Position numbers and translations under genes: made by a program. 8,168 nt of DNA from contig JABXGU010000547.1 of assembly GCA_016550415.1 (NCBI GenBank), positions 1 through 8,168 of the forward strand, given 5' to 3'. Shown piece by piece: positions 1 through 6,902 of the stretch (the stretch's first letter is position 1; every line of letters begins with the position of its first letter). The notes under the pieces are model-generated. The model was not told the DNA's origin, did not search any database, and was given only the letters and a program-made list of their open reading frames with translations. Source of the stretch: an archaeon. GTDB taxonomy: Archaea; Asgardarchaeota; Hermodarchaeia; Hermodarchaeales; Hermodarchaeaceae.

Positions 1-1
1 G

Positions 2-1870
2 GCGCTAATTTCACTAAAGATAGCTTCTCTAGAAGAGTCGTCTAAACGAGAACGCAAAGGGGCTTTCGTTTATCTAAATGGACGTTTTGTGGGTACACAT
101 ATCAAGCCTGAACTTTTAGTTGCTCGGGTACGTGACCGCAGGCGGCGGAATGAGTTGAACGCCCAAGTCAATGTCGCTTATTATCCGGATACAAATGAGG
201 TACAAATCAATAGTGATGCTGGTCGTGTTCGTCGTCCACTCATAATCATAAAGGATGGTGTGCCCTTACTCGAAAAGCAACATGTGGAGCGAATTCGTAA
301 CCGTGAAATCACTTGGGATGACTTGATTAAAGCTGGGATAATCGAGTATCTCGATGCTGAAGAAGAGGAGAACAGTCTAATCGCCATGATACCAGAAGAT
401 TTGACTCCAGAACACACACATCTTGAATTGGTTCCTGAAGCAATTCTTGGTATTTGCGCTAGCTTGGTTCCCTTTGCAGAACATAATCAATCTCCGCGCA
501 ATACCTATGAAGCAGGCATGGCCAAACAGGCTCTAGGATTATATGCGGCAAATTACAGTTTACGAGTGGACACCCGCAGCCACATCCTTCACTACGTTCA
601 ACGCCCAATTGTCACAACACGCCCTATGGAAGTTATTGGTTTTTATCGCCGTCCAGCAGGACAGAACTTCATTGTCGCTATCCACTCCTTTGAAGGCTAC
701 AACATTGAGGATGCCTTGGTCATCAATAAAGCTTCAATCGAGCGTGGTGTAGCACGTTCAACCTTTTTCCGATGTTATAGCGCAGAAGAACGCAAGTATC
801 CAGGTGGGCAAGAGGACATCTTCGAAATTCCCAACAGAGAAGTGCGTGGATATCGCGCCTCAGAAGCATATAGGCTTCTAAGCGAAGATGGCATTATAGA
901 GCCTGAATTTCAAGTTGGTGGAGACGAAATTCTCATCGGACGAACCAGCCCACCAAGATTCCTAGAAGAATACACAGAATTAGAAGTCCCAGGTCCAAAA
1001 AGGCGAGAAACTTCAATTAGCCTCCGTCATGGGGAGGAAGGAACTATCGACAAAGTCTTGGTTACCGAAACAATTGATGGAAACCGATTAGTTAAAGTAA
1101 AAGTGCGTGACGAACGGATTCCTGAGCTGGGAGATAAATTCGCAAGTAGACATGGACAGAAGGGAGTCATTGGTCTCCTTGCACCGCAAGAAGATATGCC
1201 TTTCACTGAGTCCGGCATTGTACCAGATCTTGTAGTCAATGCACATGCCTTCCCCAGTCGAATGACACTTGGGCAAATCATTGAATCCATTGGAGGAAAA
1301 ATTGGGTGTATCAAAGGTGAACAAATTGATGGTACGCCATTCTCAGGAATGAGCGTGGATCATATGTTCAGCGAACTTCATGACCTTGGTTTCAAATATA
1401 GCGGACGGGAAACGATGTATAATGGAATCACAGGTCACAAATATAATGTCGATATATTCATTGGCGTTGTCTATTATCAGAAGCTTCATCATCTTATTGC
1501 CGATAAAATGCACGCTCGAGCTCGAGGACCTGTACAGATTCTGACAAGGCAGCCCACTGAAGGGCGTGCTCGAGAAGGTGGGCTCCGCTTTGGAGAAATG
1601 GAACGCGACTGTCTCATTGGCCATGGGGCAGCTTTGCTACTTCGCGAACGTCTCTTGGAGGAATCGGACAAATATACTGCAATGATTTGCGAGGAATGCG
1701 GTATGATTGCAGAATATGACCGCAACAGGGATCGCTATCGTTGTCGGGTCTGCTCACCAGAGACCACTACAATAAGCAAGGTCAATATGTCCTATGCATT
1801 CAAACTCGTACTCCAAGAACTTATATCTCTCGGGATTTGGCCTCGTCTAAAGCTAGCTGAACGAACTTAA
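2..1870 (+). CDS. rpoB: DNA-directed RNA polymerase subunit B, C-terminal part (5' truncated by window edge)
   Basis: Second-largest RNAP subunit (bacterial beta / Rpb2 homologue), which forms much of the catalytic cleft and holds the RNA-DNA hybrid. The frame is open from base 2, giving 622 residues, about half of a usual 1,100-1,200 aa unsplit archaeal B. The GTG at 89 is not the start: it would cut the conserved YLNGRFVGTH strand, and coding continues upstream without a stop. In window numbering, GYNIEDA (about 232-238) carries the acidic pair near the active site, and GDKFASRHGQKG (377-388) carries the two conserved hybrid-contacting lysines. KMHARARGP and QPTEGRAREGGLRFGEMERD mark the hybrid-binding and clamp-anchor region. 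A C-terminal zinc ribbon has CEEC (563-566) and CRVC (581-584). The gene ends 17 nt before rpoA1. Whether it is a whole B or a split B' cannot be settled here; the 26 codons before the VYLNG strand contain no ATG, GTG or TTG, which slightly favours unsplit B. Confidence 0.97.
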   Translation, partial: ALISLKIASLEESSKRERKGAFVYLNGRFVGTHIKPELLVARVRDRRRRNELNAQVNVAYYPDTNEVQINSDAGRVRRPLIIIKDGVPLLEKQHVERIRNREITWDDLIKAGIIEYLDAEEEENSLIAMIPEDLTPEHTHLELVPEAILGICASLVPFAEHNQSPRNTYEAGMAKQALGLYAANYSLRVDTRSHILHYVQRPIVTTRPMEVIGFYRRPAGQNFIVAIHSFEGYNIEDALVINKASIERGVARSTFFRCYSAEERKYPGGQEDIFEIPNREVRGYRASEAYRLLSEDGIIEPEFQVGGDEILIGRTSPPRFLEEYTELEVPGPKRRETSISLRHGEEGTIDKVLVTETIDGNRLVKVKVRDERIPELGDKFASRHGQKGVIGLLAPQEDMPFTESGIVPDLVVNAHAFPSRMTLGQIIESIGGKIGCIKGEQIDGTPFSGMSVDHMFSELHDLGFKYSGRETMYNGITGHKYNVDIFIGVVYYQKLHHLIADKMHARARGPVQILTRQPTEGRAREGGLRFGEMERDCLIGHGAALLLRERLLEESDKYTAMICEECGMIAEYDRNRDRYRCRVCSPETTTISKVNMSYAFKLVLQELISLGIWPRLKLAERT

Positions 1871-1880
1871 GCTGTAAAAA

Positions 1881-1886
1881 GGGGGT
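1881..1886 (+). promoter_or_regulatory. Possible ribosome binding site of rpoA1, unusually close to the start
   Basis: GGGGGT lies only 2 nt before the ATG at 1888. It matches the archaeal SD core GGAGGT with one mismatch, but the spacing is shorter than the usual 5-10 nt. It is the only G-rich stretch in the 17-nt gap after the rpoB stop. The ATG itself is supported by protein conservation, so initiation may rely partly on coupling with rpoB translation. Confidence 0.4.
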
Positions 1887-1887
1887 T

Positions 1888-4542
1888 ATGAAAATTTCAC
1901 ATCCACTCAAAAAAGTTGGCAGCGTTTGGTTTGGACTTCTATCACCTGAAATTATACGCAAAATGAGTGTTACTCAAATTATCACTGCTGACACATACGA
2001 CGAAGATGGACTTCCCATCTCCTCAGGTCTTATGGACCCCAAGTTGGGTACAATAGAACCAGGTCAGCGCTGCAAAACCTGTGGAAACCGTGTTGGTGAT
2101 TGCCCAGGTCATTTTGGTCACATTGAACTTGCCAGACCGGTCGTCCATGTCAGCTTCGCTAAGCTCATTAAGAAGTTTCTAAAAGCTATTTGTCGCCGCT
2201 GTACCCGTTTAAAGCTCAAAGAAGAAACTTATGAAAAGTATAAGGCAAGGATGGATCGGTTCGTTGAAAAATGGGGACAAATGAATCAGGTCATCGCTGA
2301 TGAAGTCCTTAAAGAAGCTGGAAAAGCTACAACTTGCCCCTATTGTGAAGCTGAACAATATAAAATCAAGTTTGAAAAACCCACAACATTCTATGAAGAA
2401 AAAATGGAGGGCAGTGTGCGTCTTACTCCTACAGATATTCGGGATAGGATGGAACGAATTACAGAATCCGACTGTTATGTAATGGGTATTGACACTCGTG
2501 TTACTCGTCCTGAATGGATGATTCTCACAGTACAGCCAGTACCGCCTGTTGCCGTTCGTCCCTCCATTACATTGGAATCAGGTGTTAAGTCTGAGGATGA
2601 TCTTACACATAAGCTAGTTGATGTTATCCGAATTAATCAAAGACTTCGAGAAAACATCGAAGCAGGGGCACCACAACTCATTGTTGAGGATCTTTGGGAG
2701 TTACTTCAATATCATATCACAACATACTTCAACAATGAGGTTTCTGGAATACCACCTGCCAGGCATCGCTCTGGTAGAGCTTTACGCACACTTGCTCAAA
2801 GACTAAAAGGAAAAGAGGGTCGATTCCGTAGTAATCTTTCAGGAAAACGTGTAGACTTCTCTGCACGGACAGTAATTTCTCCAGACCCTAACCTCTCAAT
2901 AAATGATGTCGGTGTCCCAATGGATATTGCCAAGACACTAACTGTACCAGAACGAGTCACAGAGTGGAATATAGAGGATATGCGTGAATTAGTTCTACAT
3001 GGTCCTGTCGAATATCCTGGCTGTAATTATGTAGTGAGACCTGATAACAAGCGGATTGACCTCCGTTATGTTAAGGATCGCAAGACAAATGCAGACGGAC
3101 TTGCTCCTGGACATATTATTGAACGTCACTTACGTACAGGAGATATTGTACTCTTCAATCGCCAACCCTCACTCCATCGCATGTCTATCATGGCTCACGT
3201 AGTCAAGGTCATGCCATATCGTACCTTCCGCCTTAACCTCTGTGTCTGTCCGCCATACAATGCTGACTTTGATGGCGATGAGATGAATCTTCATGTTCCA
3301 CAAAGTGAAGAAGCTCGTGCTGAAGCTCGAATTCTTATGTTAGTTCAGGAGCAAATACTCAGCCCACGCTACGGAGGTCCAATTATCGGTGGAATCCAAG
3401 ATTACATATCCGCTGCTTTCCTTTTAACCCGTAAGCATACATTCTTCACAAAATCTCAAACTTGCCAACTACTTGCCTCTGCAGGTTATCGTGAAGACTT
3501 ACCTAAACCTACTATCATTCATCCTCAACCAATGTGGTCAGGAAAACAGATCTTTAGTTTGCTTTTGCCACCTGAACTGAACCTGTCATTAAAGGCAAAG
3601 ATATGTGAGAAATGTGATATTTGCGAGAAGGAGCGATGTCCTCACGATGCATATGTCCTTATCCGCAATGGTCAACTCCTAAGTGGAGTAATCGACAAGA
3701 AGGCCTTCGGTGCTGCACAACCTGAAAGTGTACTTCATCGTATTGCAAAGGATTATGGCAACAGTGAAGCTCGCCGCTTCCTTGATTCTATCTGTCCTCT
3801 CCTAGTTACATTAATTACTCGCAACGGCTTTAGCATGGGAATTGATGATGTTATTCTAGACCCTACAGCTCTTAGGCAAATTAATCAAATTCTTACTGAT
3901 GCAGAAAGTGATGGTCAAAAACTAGTCCAAATTTATGAAGCGGATGAGCTTCAACGACTACCAGGGCGCTCTCTTGAAGAAACCTTTGAAATGAAAATGA
4001 TTGAGATTCTAGCAAGAGCACGTGATAAAGCAGGTGAAGTTGCCGGTCAGCATCTTGGTATCGAAAAACATGCGGTTATCATGACAGCAACTGGGGCAAA
4101 AGGCAATCCTCTCAACCTTGCTCAAATGGCAGCATGTGTTGGTCAACAGGCTGTACGTGGACACCGCATCTCTCGAGGATATAGACAAAGAACTCTACCC
4201 CACTTCCAACGTGGAGATCTCTCTCCTCAAGCTCGTGGATTTGTTGTCGCAAGTTACCAGAAAGGCTTGAACCCGATTGAATTCTTCTTCCACGCAATGG
4301 GAGGTCGAGAAGGCTTAGTGGACACTGCAGTTCGAACAAGTACGAGTGGTTACATGCAACGCCGACTCATTAATGCTCTACAAGATGTAAAGGTTGAGTA
4401 TGACGGAACTGTTCGCAATTCCTCAGGGGATATTATTCAGTTCACGTATGGTGAGGATGGAGTAGATCCCGCACGAAGTGACCATGGCAAATCTGTAAAC
4501 TTAGATGTCATAATCGAGAGAGTTCTAAGCGAAGAGAGGTAA
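1888..4542 (+). CDS. rpoA1: DNA-directed RNA polymerase subunit A' (RpoA1)
   Basis: N-terminal part of the largest RNAP subunit (bacterial beta' / Rpb1 homologue), 884 aa, the usual archaeal length. It contains the catalytic motif NADFDGD (458-464), whose three aspartates bind the active-site magnesium. In order: clamp start GSVWFGLLSPEIIRKMS (11-27); clamp zinc site C62, C65, C72 with histidines 75/78; second zinc site C102, C105, C150, C153; RSNLSGKRVDFSARTVISPD (314-333); the catalytic loop; a cysteine cluster C573, C576, C579, C584; the GAKGNPLN region (736-743); and the bridge helix and its surroundings (about 780-832, with FFFHAMGGREG). It ends with the QFTYGEDG segment, at the usual A'/A'' division. 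The first ATG is kept because the next in-frame ATG would delete the conserved FGLLSPEIIRK segment. No intein interrupts the catalytic loop, a known intein site in some archaea. rpoA2 follows after 6 nt. Confidence 0.99.
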   Translation: MKISHPLKKVGSVWFGLLSPEIIRKMSVTQIITADTYDEDGLPISSGLMDPKLGTIEPGQRCKTCGNRVGDCPGHFGHIELARPVVHVSFAKLIKKFLKAICRRCTRLKLKEETYEKYKARMDRFVEKWGQMNQVIADEVLKEAGKATTCPYCEAEQYKIKFEKPTTFYEEKMEGSVRLTPTDIRDRMERITESDCYVMGIDTRVTRPEWMILTVQPVPPVAVRPSITLESGVKSEDDLTHKLVDVIRINQRLRENIEAGAPQLIVEDLWELLQYHITTYFNNEVSGIPPARHRSGRALRTLAQRLKGKEGRFRSNLSGKRVDFSARTVISPDPNLSINDVGVPMDIAKTLTVPERVTEWNIEDMRELVLHGPVEYPGCNYVVRPDNKRIDLRYVKDRKTNADGLAPGHIIERHLRTGDIVLFNRQPSLHRMSIMAHVVKVMPYRTFRLNLCVCPPYNADFDGDEMNLHVPQSEEARAEARILMLVQEQILSPRYGGPIIGGIQDYISAAFLLTRKHTFFTKSQTCQLLASAGYREDLPKPTIIHPQPMWSGKQIFSLLLPPELNLSLKAKICEKCDICEKERCPHDAYVLIRNGQLLSGVIDKKAFGAAQPESVLHRIAKDYGNSEARRFLDSICPLLVTLITRNGFSMGIDDVILDPTALRQINQILTDAESDGQKLVQIYEADELQRLPGRSLEETFEMKMIEILARARDKAGEVAGQHLGIEKHAVIMTATGAKGNPLNLAQMAACVGQQAVRGHRISRGYRQRTLPHFQRGDLSPQARGFVVASYQKGLNPIEFFFHAMGGREGLVDTAVRTSTSGYMQRRLINALQDVKVEYDGTVRNSSGDIIQFTYGEDGVDPARSDHGKSVNLDVIIERVLSEER
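4536..4540 (+). promoter_or_regulatory. Ribosome binding site of rpoA2
   Basis: GAGGT, complementary to the archaeal 16S rRNA 3' end, lies 8 nt before the ATG at 4549. Its last base is the first base of the rpoA1 stop codon TAA, so the site sits inside the end of rpoA1, as expected for coupled translation of A' and A''. Confidence 0.75.
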
Positions 4543-5754
<1,212 letters not shown>

Positions 5755-5813
5755 CTTATTGAAACCAGCCACATATCTGAGCAAGACCTATCTGAATGAT
5801 ATAAGAAAATCAC

Positions 5814-5841
5814 ATTATTTTGGCTTAAAATAGCTCTTTTT
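5814..5841 (+). terminator. Possible T-rich archaeal terminator after rpoA2
   Basis: Archaeal RNAP can terminate at T-runs in the non-template strand without a strong hairpin. About 60 nt past the rpoA2 stop there is an AT-rich stretch with TTATTTT and then a run of five T (5837-5841). It lies before the TATA-like box at 5882, so it could separate the RNAP unit from rpl30e-nusA. Evidence is composition and position only. Confidence 0.3.
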
Positions 5842-5873
5842 CGAAATGCTTAAAGGGGTTTGACATCTGCCTT

Positions 5874-5889
5874 CCAAAGCCCTTATATG
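5874..5889 (+). promoter_or_regulatory. Probable archaeal promoter (BRE/TATA) for rpl30e-nusA
   Basis: CTTATATG (5882-5889) matches the archaeal TATA consensus TTTATATA at six of eight positions and follows a partly purine-rich CCAAAGCC, a weak BRE. Transcription would start near 5911, giving a leader of about 118 nt, which is long for an archaeon. A second, weaker candidate is the AT-rich AATAATAAT at 5988-5996, but its start near 6017 would cut into the SD of rpl30e. Confidence 0.45.
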
Positions 5890-5913
5890 TCAGGATTCAT
5901 GCATGCACGTTGA

Positions 5914-5941
5914 GGAATCATTCCCTGGCGATAAATTGCCG
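5914..5941 (+). other. Two small adjacent hairpins in the predicted rpl30e leader
   Basis: GGAA-TCA-TTCC (5914-5924) is followed after one base by TGGCGA-TAAA-TTGCCG (5926-5941), a six-pair stem that includes G-U pairs and has a TAAA loop. Both would lie at the very 5' end of an RNA starting near 5911. They are short, and no riboswitch or kink-turn consensus is evident. Confidence 0.3.
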
Positions 5942-6014
5942 TAGAATCTGAATGAACCAAATTTGTAGAAATTTACGAAATCTATCGAATAATAATGAAA
6001 CTGATTACGCCTAA

Positions 6015-6021
6015 GATGTGA
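6015..6021 (+). promoter_or_regulatory. Ribosome binding site of rpl30e
   Basis: GATGTGA matches the SD sequence GAGGTGA with one mismatch and lies 7 nt before the ATG at 6029, a normal distance. It supports that ATG, the first one in the L30e frame. Confidence 0.55.
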
Positions 6022-6028
6022 ATCTGAT

Positions 6029-6325
6029 ATGGACGCTGAAACTGCTATTCGACTAGCTGTAAAATCTGGAAAAACAATTCTTGGAGCCAGACGAACCATT
6101 CATATGCTTCGCACAGGCTCTCCTCGTGTCATTGTTCTTGCTGCTAATGCACCTTCTGACATTGCAGATGAAGTCAACGCACTAGCTAAAGGGCTAAATG
6201 TGCCAATTCATAAATACCAAAGTAATAGTTGGGATCTTGGTCAGTTGTGTGGACGCCCGCATATGATTGCTGCTTTAGCAATACTGGATCCTGGCGATGC
6301 TGAAATAGCTGCGCTAACAGGGTGA
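6029..6325 (+). CDS. rpl30e: 50S ribosomal protein L30e (eL30)
   Basis: Large-subunit ribosomal protein of the L7Ae/L30e/Gadd45 family, which in archaea and eukaryotes binds kink-turn type RNA; 98 aa, the normal size. Visible family features are AIRLAVKSGKTILGARRTI (6-24), where the K-S-G-K-x-x-x-G pattern forms the RNA-contacting loop and helix, a central strand VIVLAANAPSDI (34-45), and the C-terminal WDLGQLCGRPHMIAALAILD (68-87). L30e next to NusA downstream of rpoA2 is a conserved archaeal gene order, which strengthens the call over L7Ae or other family members. The last codons overlap the SD of nusA, so the two are probably translated in a coupled way. Eukaryotic L30 represses its own expression through a kink-turn in its transcript; I saw no clear kink-turn in the leader here, so similar control is untested. 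Confidence 0.97.
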   Translation: MDAETAIRLAVKSGKTILGARRTIHMLRTGSPRVIVLAANAPSDIADEVNALAKGLNVPIHKYQSNSWDLGQLCGRPHMIAALAILDPGDAEIAALTG

Positions 6326-6326
6326 T
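6321..6326 (+). promoter_or_regulatory. Ribosome binding site that decides the nusA start
   Basis: GGTGAT is a perfect six-base match to the archaeal SD sequence and overlaps the rpl30e stop codon (6323-6325). It is 7 nt before the ATG at 6334, the best spacing of the three possible nusA starts. GTG 6322 and ATG 6325 lie within the site itself and so cannot use it. Confidence 0.7.
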
Positions 6327-6333
6327 GAAGTGC

Positions 6334-6777
6334 ATGACCTCTTCTTCTGACATCAAGTTGAATATAGAAGAAATCAAACTGATGGCTCTCTTTGGTGATA
6401 TCACTGGAGCCGAAGTCAAGGACTGTATTGTGGACCAAGATGGAGAACGCATCATTTTCGTTGTTAGTGCTGGTCACTTAGGTTTAGCAATTGGTCGAAG
6501 GGGTTCTACCATTAAACGGGCACGTACCATAATGAAACGAGATATAGACGTTGTTGAAGCAGCAGATACTCCAGAAGGCTTTGTTCGAAACGCCCTTGCT
6601 CCTGCACAGGTTACAGCAGTGAAAGTACAAGAGCAATCTCAAGGTCGTAGGGTCGCTGTAGTCACTGTAAGTTCAGAGAATCGAGGCAGGGTAATTGGTC
6701 GAAATGGAAGAAACATTGAACGGGCTCGTATACTAGCAAAAAGGCATCATGGAATTGACGCAATCATCATAACCTGA
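6334..6777 (+). CDS. nusA: NusA-like transcription termination/antitermination factor (two KH domains)
   Basis: Archaeal NusA: only the paired KH domains of bacterial NusA, without the N-terminal RNAP-binding and S1 domains; 147 aa from the chosen start, the usual archaeal size. It probably binds single-stranded RNA and may affect transcript elongation, though its role in archaea is poorly defined. The N-terminal part IKLNIEEIKLMALFGDITGA (7-26) resembles other archaeal NusA. KH1 has its GXXG loop as GRRG (54-57, within LAIGRRGSTIKRAR) and KH2 as GRNG (122-125, within RVIGRNGRNIERAR); both loops are intact. The start at ATG 6334 is preferred over GTG 6322 or ATG 6325 because SD GGTGAT is 7 nt upstream; the alternatives would add 3-4 residues. 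It sits 8 nt after the rpl30e stop, consistent with a two-gene unit linked to the RNAP genes upstream. Confidence 0.95.
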   Translation: MTSSSDIKLNIEEIKLMALFGDITGAEVKDCIVDQDGERIIFVVSAGHLGLAIGRRGSTIKRARTIMKRDIDVVEAADTPEGFVRNALAPAQVTAVKVQEQSQGRRVAVVTVSSENRGRVIGRNGRNIERARILAKRHHGIDAIIIT

Positions 6778-6784
6778 ATTATCC

Positions 6785-6808
6785 AATTAGACTGGATTGT
6801 AGCTAATT
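6785..6808 (+). repeat. Short inverted repeat just after nusA
   Basis: AATTAG (6785-6790) and CTAATT (6803-6808) form 6-bp arms with a 12-nt loop, 7 nt after the nusA stop. It is weak and AT-rich. It could help 3'-end formation of the rpl30e-nusA transcript, but no T-run follows directly, so I do not call it a terminator. Confidence 0.25.
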
Positions 6809-6838
6809 CTATTGAAAAAATTTGACAACCTACCTGAT

Positions 6839-6854
6839 GGGAAAAATTTTATAA
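6839..6854 (+). promoter_or_regulatory. Archaeal promoter (BRE/TATA) for rps12-rps7
   Basis: TTTTATAA (6847-6854) is a good TATA box directly preceded by the purine-rich GGGAAAAA (6839-6846), a fitting BRE. Transcription would start near 6876, about 27 nt before the rps12 TTG, leaving room for the SD at 6889. This is the best promoter in the window by sequence and spacing. Confidence 0.65.
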
Positions 6855-6859
6855 CCTTC

Positions 6860-6871
6860 TGCGAAATCGCA
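6860..6871. repeat. Perfect 12-bp palindrome between TATA box and predicted start of rps12
   Basis: TGCGAAATCGCA consists of 5-bp arms TGCGA/TCGCA around AA. It begins 5 nt after the TATA box and ends just before the predicted transcription start, a place where archaeal repressors commonly bind. No regulator is identified; as a short palindrome it could be chance. Confidence 0.35.
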
Positions 6872-6888
6872 AACCTCTGAACTCAATT

Positions 6889-6893
6889 GAGGT
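6889..6893 (+). promoter_or_regulatory. Ribosome binding site supporting the TTG start of rps12
   Basis: GAGGT lies 9 nt before TTG 6903. There is no ATG or GTG that would keep the conserved PG...GEFAGRK N-terminus, so this SD and the protein conservation together fix the rare TTG start. Confidence 0.7.
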
Positions 6894-6902
6894 AGCTTAA
6901 GA

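Larger units (their letters stand above)
5774..6027 (+). repeat. Four dispersed copies of ATCTGA in the rpoA2-rpl30e spacer
   Basis: ATCTGA occurs at 5775-5780, 5790-5795, 5946-5951 and 6022-6027, all on the + strand. The first two are inside TATCTGA copies with a 15-nt offset. The second and third extend to an identical 10-mer, ATCTGAATGA (5790-5799 and 5946-5955). By eye I found only one further forward copy in the window (7346-7351). Function unknown; a protein binding site or remnant duplication is possible, as is chance. Confidence 0.45.

Noticed and set aside
1515..1526. 12-bp palindrome CTCGAGCTCGAG inside rpoB
   Set aside because: It encodes the conserved ARAR part of KMHARARGP in subunit B; the repeat follows from protein conservation and codon choice.
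1027..1725. Antisense open frames opposite rpoB and other minus-strand frames across the window
   Set aside because: They lie fully opposite conserved genes, lack ribosome binding sites or recognisable domains, and are shadows of the + strand coding.
3259..3279. Possible intein insertion at the A' catalytic loop
   Set aside because: NADFDGD is uninterrupted and the protein has normal length.
5860..5889. Bacterial-type -35/-10 promoter (TTGACA, 18 nt, TATATG) before rpl30e
   Set aside because: The gene content is archaeal and archaea use TBP/TFB promoters, so the sigma70-like spacing is taken as coincidence. The TATA part is used as an archaeal TATA box instead.
5790..6028. C/D-box sRNA or kink-turn, suggested by several CTGA words (box D-like) and ATGAT/ATGTGA words (box C-like)
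   Set aside because: The boxes do not fall in the C - guide - D' - C' - guide - D order with 10-12 nt guides, the C-like words deviate from RTGATGA, and no closing stem joins them.
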